Source: Rhodococcus sp. 14-2470-1b
Lineage (GTDB): Bacteria; Actinomycetota; Actinomycetes; Mycobacteriales; Mycobacteriaceae
Direction of reading: 5' to 3'
DNA: 64,000 nucleotides
Assembly (NCBI RefSeq): GCF_002259415.1
Contig: NZ_NPFY01000016.1
Span: 310,001 to 374,000, forward strand
Shown here: piece after piece, positions 53,053 to 61,353 of the stretch
Numbering within the stretch: the stretch's first letter is position 1
Layout of the letters: each line of letters starts with the position of its first letter
Position numbers and translations under genes: made by a program
Notes under the pieces: generated by a model
Database searches by the model: none
What the model was told of the DNA's origin: nothing
The model's input: the letters and a program-made list of their open reading frames with translations, nothing else

Positions 53053-54390
53053 AGCAGGCAGCTGTTCCTGCCCCAGCCAGGCGTCCCACAGCGACCGTGG
53101 GGCACCGAAACGTGATGCCAGATCCGTGAAATCGGCGGTGCTGACGGTGGAATAGCGGTACTTCGACGTCCATTCCTGGATCAGTTCGAAGAACTTGTCG
53201 TCGCCGATGGTGGTGCGCAGCGCATGCAGCGTCAACGCGCCGCGCTTGTACACGCGGTCGTCGAACATCTTCGAGGGCCCTGGATCTCCCAGAATCAGGT
53301 CCCGGGGGAGTCCGCGCTGCATGGTGTGTACGCGTCGGGCTTTCTCCGCGGCGGACGAGCCGCCGGAGTTCTCCGCCCAGATCCACTCGGAGTAACAGGC
53401 GAACCCCTCGTGCAGCCAGATGTCCTTCCACTTGCCGAGGGTGAGGCTGTTGCCGAACCACTGGTGGGCGAGCTCGTGCGCCACGAGCCGCTCGAAATAC
53501 CGTGTGCCGGAACAGTGATTGGCGCCGAAGATGGACAGTCCCTGCGCTTCGATGGGGATCTCGAGGTCGTCGTCGGTGACCACCACGGTGTACGCGGCGA
53601 ACGGATACGGACCGTACAGGCGGGTGAAGGTCTCCATCATCTGCGGTTGACGGCCGAAGTCGTGCTCGAAGTTGGGCCTGAGCCTGTGCGGCAGCACGGC
53701 TTTCATGCGGACGGGAGACTCGGTGATGGTGTGCTGGCTGTACGGGCCGATCTGGATGGTGGCGAGGTAGGTGGCCATCGGCTCGGGCTGCTCGTACACC
53801 CACGTGGTGCGGCTGGCACGAGTCTGCTTGCGAACCAGCGTGCCGTTGGCGACGGCGTAGTACGGCGAATCGGTCGTGATGGTGATCCCGTAACTGGCCT
53901 TCGACACGGGGTGGTCGTCGCACGGAAACCACGACGCCGCGCCGTTCGGCTGACTCGCGACGATGGAACCCTCGGTGAGCTCGTCCCAGCCCACTTCGCC
54001 CCAGAACCCGTCGATGGGCTTCGGGGTTCCGCTGTACTGAATGTTCACCACCAGCGCCGCCCCCGACGCAACCGGCTTGGCCGGGGTGATCTTGAGCTTG
54101 CCACGATGCTGGCTGAACTTCACCGACCGTGAACCGTTGACGGTCACCTTGGACACGCGCAGAGCCGGGCCGAGATCGAACGCGACCTTCGAGACGGTAT
54201 CGGTGGTGACCGCCGTGATCTTCGCCTTACCGGCGAGCCGGTTGCTCTCGACCTTGTACTCGAGGTCCAACTCGTACCGCGACACTCGGTAGCCGCGGTT
54301 GCCGTTCTGTGGCAGGTAGTCGTCGATCGGTGGGTCTGCGCCGTCGATGTCGAACGTCGGCGTCACCAACTTGGAGCCACCGAATTTCAT
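53044..54390 (-). CDS. M1-family zinc metallopeptidase
   Basis: The 448-residue protein has the zinc site HELAH (305-309) with Glu328 as third ligand (WLHEGFACYSEW), and Tyr in VYKRGAL as transition-state helper. The exopeptidase GxMEN motif is replaced by IEAQGLS (about 280-286), as in short actinobacterial M1 proteins. It is about half the length of full aminopeptidase N and lacks the C-terminal helical domain. No signal peptide is seen. Its start overlaps the NRPS-like stop by 4 nt. Confidence 0.87.
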   Translation of the reverse strand: MKFGGSKLVTPTFDIDGADPPIDDYLPQNGNRGYRVSRYELDLEYKVESNRLAGKAKITAVTTDTVSKVAFDLGPALRVSKVTVNGSRSVKFSQHRGKLKITPAKPVASGAALVVNIQYSGTPKPIDGFWGEVGWDELTEGSIVASQPNGAASWFPCDDHPVSKASYGITITTDSPYYAVANGTLVRKQTRASRTTWVYEQPEPMATYLATIQIGPYSQHTITESPVRMKAVLPHRLRPNFEHDFGRQPQMMETFTRLYGPYPFAAYTVVVTDDDLEIPIEAQGLSIFGANHCSGTRYFERLVAHELAHQWFGNSLTLGKWKDIWLHEGFACYSEWIWAENSGGSSAAEKARRVHTMQRGLPRDLILGDPGPSKMFDDRVYKRGALTLHALRTTIGDDKFFELIQEWTSKYRYSTVSTADFTDLASRFGAPRSLWDAWLGQEQLPALP

Positions 54391-57300
54391 AGGCCCGCCC
54401 CGGAGTGGAGCCCGCCGGAACGACCGTCGTGGGGGGAGTGGAGCCCGCCGGAACGACCGTCGTGGGGGGCCGCGGTCACGATGCGTGCGTAAGGGTCGCC
54501 CTTGGCCCAGGGAGCGATGGGGTTGCCCTGCCAACGGGTGTGATGGGGAACCGTGTCTCCGCGCATGACCAATGATGCAGGACCGACCGTCGCGCCGTCA
54601 CCGATACCGGCGGCAGGCAACGCGACGCAGTGCGGTCCCAAGGTTGCTCCTCGTCCCAGAGTGACGCTGTCCATGGACATGATCCGATCATGGAACAGGT
54701 GTGTCTGCACAACGCACCCTCGGTTCACGGTCGCGCCGTCGGCGAGTGTCACGAGATCAGCCTCCGGGAGCCAGTACGTCTCACACCACACTCCGCGACC
54801 GATGTCGGCGCCGAGCCAGCGCAACCACACGTTCAGGACAGCAGTACCCTCGGCGGCCCGCGCGAACCACGGTGCCGCAACGGTCTCGACGAACGTGTCG
54901 GCCACCTCGTTGCGCCACACGAACGAACTCCACAGCGGATGCTCGACCTTGTCGATGCGGCCGACCCAGACCCACTTGGCGGCGGCGGACACCCCGGCTG
55001 CGACAGCTCCGGCGATCAGCAGCACGAGTCCACTGAGCAGCGCGGTCAGCCAGAAGCCCACGGCGTCGGCGATGGCTGTCAGTCCGAACAGGACACCGAG
55101 CCCGATGCCGAACGTCACCATCACCGGGATCAGGCGGCACGTCTCGACGAGAGACCGCGCGATCTTCAGCTTCACCGGCGGATCGAACGTGCGCGACGAG
55201 TCCGCCCGGCCCGCTGCCCGGCGCAACCTCACCGGCGGGCTGCCGAGCCACGAGGATCCGGATTTCGCCTTGTCCGGCGTCGCCGACAGGACCGCGACGA
55301 GGCCGTTCTTCGGCACGGTGCGTCCTGGCCCGGTCATGCCGGAGTTGCCGAGGAACGCACGCTTGCCGACCTTCGCGTCGCCCAGGTGCATCCATCCGCC
55401 ACCGAGCTCGTAGCTCGCGACCATCGTGTCGTCGGCCAGGAATGCGCCGTCGGCGACGGTCGTGAACTTGGGAATCATCAGCACCGTCGACGCCTCGACG
55501 TCCTTGCCGATCTTCGCGCCCAGCAACCGCAGCCAGTGGGGCGTGAGCAGCGACGCGTACAGCGGGAACAGGAACGTGCGGGCCGAGTCCATCAGGCGCT
55601 CGGTCGCCCACACCTGCCATCCGATGCGGCTTCGTACCGGGTGATATCCCTCGGTGAGGCCGATGCCGAGCAAGCGGACCGCCACCAGAGTGATCAGCGC
55701 GAACACACCGAGCGAGACGAGCGTGGCGACCGGAAGCATGATCGCCGCGCGCCCGACGGCACCCAGCAGGGTCGTCGCGGTGTGCAGCCACCACCCCATC
55801 AGCACGAGCGACACACCGAGGGAAAAGATCGCCATCCCGGACAGCATGAGCGACGCGACGCCGTAGGCGAGCACCCAGCGCGTGGCCCGCGGGGGAGTCT
55901 CCTCCGGCCACGGGTGCTCGGCCTTGCCGACCTTCTGCGCGGGCGATCCGGCCCACAGCTGACCCGCCTTGACCCGGCCGACGACGGCCGAGCCCGCACT
56001 CACCACGGCGTTCTTGCCGACGGTCGTGCCCGGCAGGAGTGTGGACCGGGCGCCGACGGTGGCGCCCGCACCGATCTTGATGCCGCCGATGTAGACGATG
56101 TCGCCGTCGATCCAGTGGCCGCTGAGATCCACTTCCGGTTCGACCGAACAACCGTCGCCCAGCTCGAGCATCCCGGTCACCGGGGGAAGAGTGTGCAGGT
56201 CGACGCCCTTGCCGATCTTCGCGCCCAGCGCTCGGGCGTAGTAGACCATCCACGGCGCACCGGACAGGTTGGAGGCGCCACTGGCGTCGGTCAGCCTCGT
56301 CGCGGTCCACAGACGAATGTGTGCGCTGCCGCCGCGCCGATACGCCCCGGGCTTCAGACCGGCCAGCAGAATTCGAGAGCCGACGACCGAGATCGCCATG
56401 CGTCCGACCGGAGTGATGAACGCGACGAACGCGATGAGAATCCACCACCAGGACACCGTCGGCGCCCACGGAACTTCGGCGAACCAGCTCATCACGTTGA
56501 ACAGGATCCCCAGCCAGGTGACCCACTGCAGACCCGTCAACGTCGTCAGTGGAACCGTGGCCGCGATCTGTGTCCACTGGGCCGACCTGGACGTCGGCTC
56601 GACCTCCCGCGGAACCACCTCGACGGGCGGCTTCAACTCGTCGAGGTAGCGCGCGAGCGACCCGAGTCGAGGGTGGTCGTAGAGCTGCGCGACGGTGATC
56701 TCCGGGAACCGCTCGCGCAGTGCCGTCACCAGCTGAGCCGCGGACAGGGATCCGCCGCCGTTCTGGAAGAAATCCGCGTTCTCGTCGGAGACCTGCGCGC
56801 CGAGGATGTTGGTCCACAGCTCCGCGACCCAGCCTGCCGTACCGGCGAGATCGGAGCCCTCGCCCATGCCGGGCAACGGCCATGGCAGGGCGTTGCGGTC
56901 CACCTTGCCCGACGTCCTCGTCGGCATCTCCTCGACGAGCGCGAGCCGCGGAACGAGTGCCGACGGCAACTGTTCGGCCAGAATCCGGCGGGCGGCCTCC
57001 ACGTCGAAGTGAGGATCGGTGCTGGCCAGATAGCCGACGAGCACCGAGTTGCCTGCGCCGGTCTTGCGCACGGCAGCGGCCGCACCACCGACACCGGGAA
57101 GCGCCTGCAACGCGTTGTCGATCTCACCGAGCTCGATCCGTCGGCCACCCAACTTGATCTGATCGTCGGCGCGGCCCTGGAACAGCAAGCCTTCGAGCTC
57201 GAGCTTGACGAGGTCTCCGCTGCGGTAGGCGCGGTCCCATCCGAGCGTCGGCATCGGTGCGTACTTCTCGGCGTCCTTGGCCGGATCGAGATAACGGGCG

Positions 57301-58385
57301 AGTCCGACGCCGCCGATCACCAGCTCACCGACTTCTCCGACGGCAACAGGGTTGCCCGAGCCGTCGACGACGGCCAGGTCCCACCCGTCGAGAGGAAGAC
57401 CGATCCGAACAGGTCCCTTGCCATCCATGATCGACGCGCACGCGACGACGGTGGCCTCGGTGGGTCCGTAGGTGTTCCACACCTCGCGGCCGTCGACGGC
57501 AAGACGCTCGGCCAGTTCCGGCGGGCACGCTTCGCCGCCGAAGATCAGCAGTCGCACGGCTTCCAACGCGACGGCAGGCCACAGGGCAGCGAGCGTCGGG
57601 ACGGTCGAGACGACGGAGATGTCGCGGGACACCAGCCACGGCCCGAGGTCGAACCCACTGCGCACCAGTGACCGGGGAGCGGGCACCAGGCATGCACCGT
57701 GCCGCCACGCCAGCCACATCTCCTCGCACGAGGCGTCGAACGCCACCGACAAGCCGGCGAGGACACGGTCGCCCGGTCCCAGCGGATCGTCCTGCATGAA
57801 CATCCGAGCCTCGGCGTCGACGAACGCCGCTGCGTTGCGATGACTGACCGCAACACCCTTCGGGGTGCCGGTGGAGCCGGAGGTGAAGATGACCCACGCG
57901 TCGTCGTCGGGAGTCGGGGTCGTCAGCGCATCGGGGGCGGGTGTGTCCTGCTTCTCGGCCGTACCTGCGGCGATACCGCCAGCTGTGACAACAGCGGTCA
58001 CCTTGGCCTCGCCGAAGACGAGCTCGGCCCGCTCGTCGGGGTCGTCGGCATCGACCGGCACGTAGGCGGCGCCTGCGTTCAGGATCGACAGAATTGCGAC
58101 GTACAGAGAGAAGGAACCGGACGGCATCCGGATGCCGACGCGATCGCCGCGCCGGACGCCGGCCCTGGCCAGCCACTGAGCGCCTTCGTCGATGTCCTCG
58201 ATCAGTTCGCGGTAGCTGACGGAGACAGTGCCGTCGTCGATGGCCGGTGCGTCGGGAAACTGCGACGTCGTGGACCGCAGGATGTCGATGAGCGTGCGTT
58301 CCTGTGGAGCACGCTCACCGCGCAGGAACTCGGGCGGAACCCCGTTGCGGGTGTCGGCCGTTTCCGATGGTGATTGCACAGACAA
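54387..58385 (-). CDS. Pls/PosA-type NRPS-like protein: A-PCP fused to membrane LbH acyltransferase-like domains
   Basis: A 1332-residue protein. Residues 25-510 are an adenylation domain (IFTSGSTGTPKG at 166-177, NTYGPTEAT at 304-312, Lys494 in TSGKVDRNAL). Residues 515-600 are a carrier domain with phosphopantetheine Ser546 (NGGGSLSAAQL). The rest alternates membrane helices with three left-handed beta-helix segments (hexapeptide-type IGAGATVGARSTLLPG, KVGKRAFLGNSGMTGPG, LGRGATLGPHCVALP). This is the layout of epsilon-polylysine synthetase-like proteins, which couple one activated amino acid into a polymer or transfer it to an acceptor at the membrane. No condensation or thioesterase domain is present. 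The substrate is not predictable. Confidence 0.9.
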   Translation of the reverse strand: MSVQSPSETADTRNGVPPEFLRGERAPQERTLIDILRSTTSQFPDAPAIDDGTVSVSYRELIEDIDEGAQWLARAGVRRGDRVGIRMPSGSFSLYVAILSILNAGAAYVPVDADDPDERAELVFGEAKVTAVVTAGGIAAGTAEKQDTPAPDALTTPTPDDDAWVIFTSGSTGTPKGVAVSHRNAAAFVDAEARMFMQDDPLGPGDRVLAGLSVAFDASCEEMWLAWRHGACLVPAPRSLVRSGFDLGPWLVSRDISVVSTVPTLAALWPAVALEAVRLLIFGGEACPPELAERLAVDGREVWNTYGPTEATVVACASIMDGKGPVRIGLPLDGWDLAVVDGSGNPVAVGEVGELVIGGVGLARYLDPAKDAEKYAPMPTLGWDRAYRSGDLVKLELEGLLFQGRADDQIKLGGRRIELGEIDNALQALPGVGGAAAAVRKTGAGNSVLVGYLASTDPHFDVEAARRILAEQLPSALVPRLALVEEMPTRTSGKVDRNALPWPLPGMGEGSDLAGTAGWVAELWTNILGAQVSDENADFFQNGGGSLSAAQLVTALRERFPEITVAQLYDHPRLGSLARYLDELKPPVEVVPREVEPTSRSAQWTQIAATVPLTTLTGLQWVTWLGILFNVMSWFAEVPWAPTVSWWWILIAFVAFITPVGRMAISVVGSRILLAGLKPGAYRRGGSAHIRLWTATRLTDASGASNLSGAPWMVYYARALGAKIGKGVDLHTLPPVTGMLELGDGCSVEPEVDLSGHWIDGDIVYIGGIKIGAGATVGARSTLLPGTTVGKNAVVSAGSAVVGRVKAGQLWAGSPAQKVGKAEHPWPEETPPRATRWVLAYGVASLMLSGMAIFSLGVSLVLMGWWLHTATTLLGAVGRAAIMLPVATLVSLGVFALITLVAVRLLGIGLTEGYHPVRSRIGWQVWATERLMDSARTFLFPLYASLLTPHWLRLLGAKIGKDVEASTVLMIPKFTTVADGAFLADDTMVASYELGGGWMHLGDAKVGKRAFLGNSGMTGPGRTVPKNGLVAVLSATPDKAKSGSSWLGSPPVRLRRAAGRADSSRTFDPPVKLKIARSLVETCRLIPVMVTFGIGLGVLFGLTAIADAVGFWLTALLSGLVLLIAGAVAAGVSAAAKWVWVGRIDKVEHPLWSSFVWRNEVADTFVETVAAPWFARAAEGTAVLNVWLRWLGADIGRGVWCETYWLPEADLVTLADGATVNRGCVVQTHLFHDRIMSMDSVTLGRGATLGPHCVALPAAGIGDGATVGPASLVMRGDTVPHHTRWQGNPIAPWAKGDPYARIVTAAPHDGRSGGLHSPHDGRSGGLHSGAGL
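54402..54467. repeat. 33-bp perfect tandem duplication in the NRPS-like gene
   Basis: Two adjacent 33-bp copies (54402-54434 and 54435-54467) encode two copies of an 11-residue unit containing HDGRSGGLHS at the C-terminus of the NRPS-like protein. As 33 is divisible by three the frame is kept. It is recent because the copies are identical. Confidence 0.9.
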
Positions 58386-58575
58386 CCGGGTGTCCTTCTT
58401 CTCGTGTGGTACCGAAATTCGAACGAACGTCGCGCGTCGTTATCTCATGTTCGGTTGTCCAGAAGGTGAACAGTCTCGGCTGTCCCCTTCCGACACAAGT
58501 CGTAGCTCGGCATTGCGCGGATTCTACTAGGAAGTGCCCCGTTTGCCCCCGTCGAAGGGTTTCCTACCTGGGAGG

Positions 58576-58610
58576 TTGACAATCCCTCGCCACGTTTGTC
58601 ATTCTCTTTT
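58576..58610 (+). promoter_or_regulatory. Promoter of the SAM-riboswitch transcript
   Basis: TTGACA at 58576-58581 is a perfect -35 hexamer. A weak -10 lies near 58599-58605 (CATTCT region). Transcription would then start close to 58611, right at the 5' edge of the riboswitch stem. The 58386-58575 stretch upstream holds the promoter of the divergent NRPS-like gene and nothing else I can identify. Confidence 0.55.
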
Positions 58611-58715
58611 CAGGTCATGAGTACCAGCATCGAGCCCCGGCTTGCTGGTCGGCAACCCTCCTCCGCGGTGGGGTGCTCCGGGTGACGACCTGGCTGGCGC
58701 CGGAAAACCGGTGCA
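58611..58715 (+). promoter_or_regulatory. SAM-IV riboswitch
   Basis: The sequence matches the actinobacterial SAM-IV aptamer. P1 is CAGGTC (58611-58616) with GACCTG (58687-58692). P2 is CCAGCA (58624-58629) with TGCTGG (58643-58648). The P2 loop CCCCGG (58635-58640) can pair with CCGGG (58678-58682) as the pseudoknot. The conserved CGGCAACCCTCC and GGGTGCTCCGGGTGA are present. A GCGCCGG/CCGGTGC hairpin (58697-58714) follows. It senses S-adenosylmethionine and should lower expression of the desulfurase gene when SAM is high. Confidence 0.9.
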
Positions 58716-58779
58716 GCAAGCGCGGACTCGATTTCCGACAGGTACGTCGGGTCCCTTGATCGACAAGGGGTTATTTGTC

Positions 58780-60123
58780 ATGACTGCTGTTCTGAACAAC
58801 TCGTGTGCGTCTTTCGCCGCCGTCAGCGGAGCTGACCTTCAGGTCCCGTTGGTCGACGGAACGAGTTGCACATACGCCAATTTCGACTACGCGGCCAGTG
58901 CGCCTGCGCTCGCCGAGGTCACCGCACGGATCGCCGAGTTGCTTCCGTACTACTCGAGCGTGCATCGCGGAGCCGGGTACGCATCCCGTGTGTGCACGGC
59001 TGCGTACGAGAAGGCTCGGGTGACGGTGTCCGATTTCGTGGGCGCACAACCGGATTCGGTCGTCGTCTTCACCAGGAACACCACGGATTCGCTGAACTTG
59101 CTCGCCGGGTGCGTGCCGGGTGACACCGTGGTGCTGGACATCGAGCACCACGCGAACCTGTTGCCCTGGAGGGACCGTCGCGTTGTGGTCGCCGCCGACT
59201 CGATCGCCGAGACGCTGGCGCGCATCGAGGTCGAACTGGAGACGAAACCCGCTGCGCTGCTCGCGATCACCGGCGCGTCGAACGTCACCGGAGAGGTGCT
59301 GCCGATCCGCGAACTGGCCCAGCTCGCGCACTCGCACGGTGCGCGCATCCTCGTCGACGGCGCGCAGTTGGTGCCGCATCGCCGCATCGACATCGGTGAT
59401 CTGGGTGTCGACTACCTCGCGTTCTCCGGCCACAAGCTGTACGCACCACACGGTGCAGGCGTCCTCGTCGGCAAGCAGGACTGGCTCGACGCGGCCGAGC
59501 CGTACCTCGCCGGAGGCGGCGCCGTGCGCTCGGTTTCGATCGATCGGACCGAATGGGCGCCGGTGCCCGCACGTCACGAGGCCGGAACCCCGAACGTCCT
59601 GGGAGTCGTCGCACTGGCCACTGCATGCGAGGCGCTGGCTCTGCACGAGTCGGCAGGATCGATCTCGCACGAGCGCGAACTGTCCGACCGTCTGCGCGAC
59701 GGCTTGTCGTCGATCGACGGCGTCAGCCTTCTGACGGTCTGGAGCGACGCCCCGGACACTGTGGGCATTGTCACATTCAAGGTCGACGGGTACGGCCCGG
59801 GCGAGATCGCCGCGTACCTGTCGGCAGAGCACGGAATCGGTGTGCGCGACGGCAAGTTCTGCGCTCATCCACTGCTGTCCAGGCTCGGCCACGCAGGCGG
59901 AGCCGTACGCGCCAGCCTGGGGCTCGGCAGTTCCGGAAGCGACGTCGACAGGCTGATCGACGCGGTCCGGACCCTCGCAACCGACGGCCCGTCCTGGACG
60001 TACGAGGAGGACGGCGGATGGTGGAATCCGGTGCCGGATCCCCGCCCGTTCCCCGATCTGGTCGACGGTGCCGCAGGCGTGGGATCCCCATGCGCCACAC
60101 AAACGGTTAGCATCGCTTCATGA
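58780..60123 (+). CDS. SufS-type cysteine desulfurase-like aminotransferase
   Basis: This 447-residue class V PLP enzyme has Lys219 (AFSGHKLYAPHG) for the cofactor and Cys361 (RDGKFCAHPL) where SufS-type enzymes form the persulfide. It also has HHANLLPW and DGAQLVPHRRIDI. It is not in a suf operon, as scaffold and ATPase genes are absent. Under SAM-riboswitch control it more likely provides sulfur for, or recovers sulfur in, sulfur amino-acid metabolism. The stop is shared with the leader peptide start (ATGA). Confidence 0.85.
   Translation: MTAVLNNSCASFAAVSGADLQVPLVDGTSCTYANFDYAASAPALAEVTARIAELLPYYSSVHRGAGYASRVCTAAYEKARVTVSDFVGAQPDSVVVFTRNTTDSLNLLAGCVPGDTVVLDIEHHANLLPWRDRRVVVAADSIAETLARIEVELETKPAALLAITGASNVTGEVLPIRELAQLAHSHGARILVDGAQLVPHRRIDIGDLGVDYLAFSGHKLYAPHGAGVLVGKQDWLDAAEPYLAGGGAVRSVSIDRTEWAPVPARHEAGTPNVLGVVALATACEALALHESAGSISHERELSDRLRDGLSSIDGVSLLTVWSDAPDTVGIVTFKVDGYGPGEIAAYLSAEHGIGVRDGKFCAHPLLSRLGHAGGAVRASLGLGSSGSDVDRLIDAVRTLATDGPSWTYEEDGGWWNPVPDPRPFPDLVDGAAGVGSPCATQTVSIAS
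60108..60119 (+). promoter_or_regulatory. Possible leaderless promoter of the leader peptide
   Basis: TAGCAT at 60108-60113 stands six bases before ATG 60120, the spacing of a leaderless start. No ribosome-binding site precedes the peptide. Confidence 0.45.
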
Positions 60124-60215
60124 CAGCAATTGCTCTGTCGCAGAGCGGACTCTGGTCGGATCGCTACGTCGATCTGTGCCGTACCGCTTCGGGGTCGTGT
60201 AGGCGTTCGGGCTAG
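60120..60215 (+). CDS. Cysteine-containing leader peptide (Ms5788A-like)
   Basis: A 31-codon frame with the segment YVDLCRTASGSCRR, cysteines at 20 and 27. The VDLCR...C pattern is that of actinobacterial Cys-rich leader peptides such as mycobacterial Ms5788A, which attenuate downstream sulfur genes when cysteine is plentiful. It starts on the desulfurase stop and ends 46 bp before the next gene. Compared with polycysteine leaders it has only two Cys codons, so any response would be modest. Confidence 0.75.
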   Translation: MTAIALSQSGLWSDRYVDLCRTASGSCRRSG

Positions 60216-60261
60216 GCCTCAGCCGTCATATCCCTGCTTGCATCAGAAGGACTTCACCTTC

Positions 60262-60771
60262 ATGTCGAACAGTTCAGCCGTACGCGTAGCACTCGTCCAC
60301 CCGTCGCAGTGGACCGAAATCACCGACGCAGCCCCCACCGAGACGGTCGTGCGGATCCACGCCGCCGACCTTCGTGAAGGGCAGCAGGCACGTGCTCGTG
60401 CCCGCGCCGAGGCCGTCGAGGTGGGCAAGGACGCGGACAGCGTCGCCGTGTTCCTCGACATCGAAATCCACATCGCCGACGACGCAAGGACGGCTCGCCG
60501 CGAGTTCGCGGCCCTCGACGCGCCCACGGTCCCCGGATCCATTCGCTACGTCGGAACACCGTCCGGCCTGGCCGGCCTGATCGCCGACGTCAAGGCAGCC
60601 GACGTCGCCGACGGTGTGACGCTGGTACCCGTCGGGCCCACGTCCCGGAATCTGGACCGCGTCGCCGACGGTGTCGTGCCGTGGCTGGAGGACCGCGGCG
60701 TGGTCTTCGCAGCGGATGCAGTTCTCGAAGGTGCAGGCGTCGCTCGTCGCAGCCGAGTCCTCGCGTCCTGA
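60262..60771 (+). CDS. Short luciferase-like (LLM) C-terminal-domain protein
   Basis: A 169-residue protein, AGAAGGA at 60245-60251 upstream. The region RYVGTPSGLAGLIADVKAADVADGVTLVP resembles the C-terminal end of flavin-dependent luciferase-like monooxygenases (GTPEEVAD-type segment), but the N-terminal FMN barrel is missing. It may be a standalone accessory domain. The Cys leader peptide upstream suggests sulfur-linked regulation. Confidence 0.6.
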   Translation: MSNSSAVRVALVHPSQWTEITDAAPTETVVRIHAADLREGQQARARARAEAVEVGKDADSVAVFLDIEIHIADDARTARREFAALDAPTVPGSIRYVGTPSGLAGLIADVKAADVADGVTLVPVGPTSRNLDRVADGVVPWLEDRGVVFAADAVLEGAGVARRSRVLAS

Positions 60772-60780
60772 CTCAGGGCA

Positions 60781-60823
60781 CCTCGCGGCCCGGTCACGTG
60801 TTCAGGTGACGGCGACCGCGAGG
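60781..60823. terminator. Bipartite hairpin between convergent genes
   Basis: CCTCGCGG (60781-60788) pairs with CCGCGAGG (60816-60823), enclosing GTCAC/GTGAC with an internal loop. It overlaps the end of the YbaK-like gene. It could terminate both convergent transcripts. Confidence 0.5.
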
Positions 60824-61275
60824 CCTGCGGTGATGCGCAGTAGTTCTGCACTGGTGGTCCGGAAGACAGTGTTCGGATGCCCTGCCGCCGCCCACAGCTC
60901 TTTGTGTTCGGCCAGTGACTCGTCCACGTAGGTGGGCAGGTTGGTGGGGTGGCCGACGGGCGCGATGCCGCCGATCGGCTGCCCGGTCGCGTGCTTGACG
61001 ACGTCGAGTGGGGCACGCGTCAGGGTTCCGTCGAGGCGGGCGCCCGTCGCCTCCAGGTTCACCTGGTGTGCACCCGACACGAGCAGAAGAACCGGGTCGT
61101 CGTCGAGCAGGAAGACCAGCGACTTCACGATCGCGCCGACGGCGACACCCAACGATTCAGCGGCGGCCTCGGCCGTCGGTGTCGGCTCGGGCGAGGTGAC
61201 GACGACGCCGTGGTGTCCGCGCGAAATCAGAATGTCCGCGACGTGGGCTGCGTTCGGGTGAAGTAGCCGGGGCAT
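60802..61275 (-). CDS. YbaK/EbsC-type aminoacyl-tRNA deacylase
   Basis: This 157-residue protein has the YbaK/ProX fold: AVGAIVKSLVFLLDDDPVLLLVSG with the conserved Lys, then TGQPIGGIAPVGHP. Such enzymes hydrolyse mischarged Cys-tRNA(Pro) or Ala-tRNA(Pro). No synthetase is near. ATG 61275 has GGAAG upstream. Confidence 0.85.
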   Translation of the reverse strand: MPRLLHPNAAHVADILISRGHHGVVVTSPEPTPTAEAAAESLGVAVGAIVKSLVFLLDDDPVLLLVSGAHQVNLEATGARLDGTLTRAPLDVVKHATGQPIGGIAPVGHPTNLPTYVDESLAEHKELWAAAGHPNTVFRTTSAELLRITAGLAVAVT

Positions 61276-61308
61276 CTTCCAATGGTATTGCCACTCGGCC
61301 CCGTTCGC

Positions 61309-61353
61309 AGTTACTCGTTGTGCCTTTACTCGGTGCGCCTTTACTCGGTGCGC
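61309..61353. repeat. Three 15-bp tandem repeats at the allantoicase 3' end
   Basis: Two identical units CTTTACTCGGTGCGC (61324-61338 and 61339-61353) follow a third imperfect copy at 61309-61323. They cover the last codons of allantoicase, so each unit repeats the stop codon context (CGCACCGAGTAA on the coding strand). Confidence 0.85.

Noticed and set aside
54630-57671. Very long plus-strand open frame (1013 codons) opposite the NRPS-like gene
   Set aside because: It has low-complexity Arg/Asp-rich composition, no domain and lies fully antisense to a gene with clear domains; a GC-rich shadow frame.
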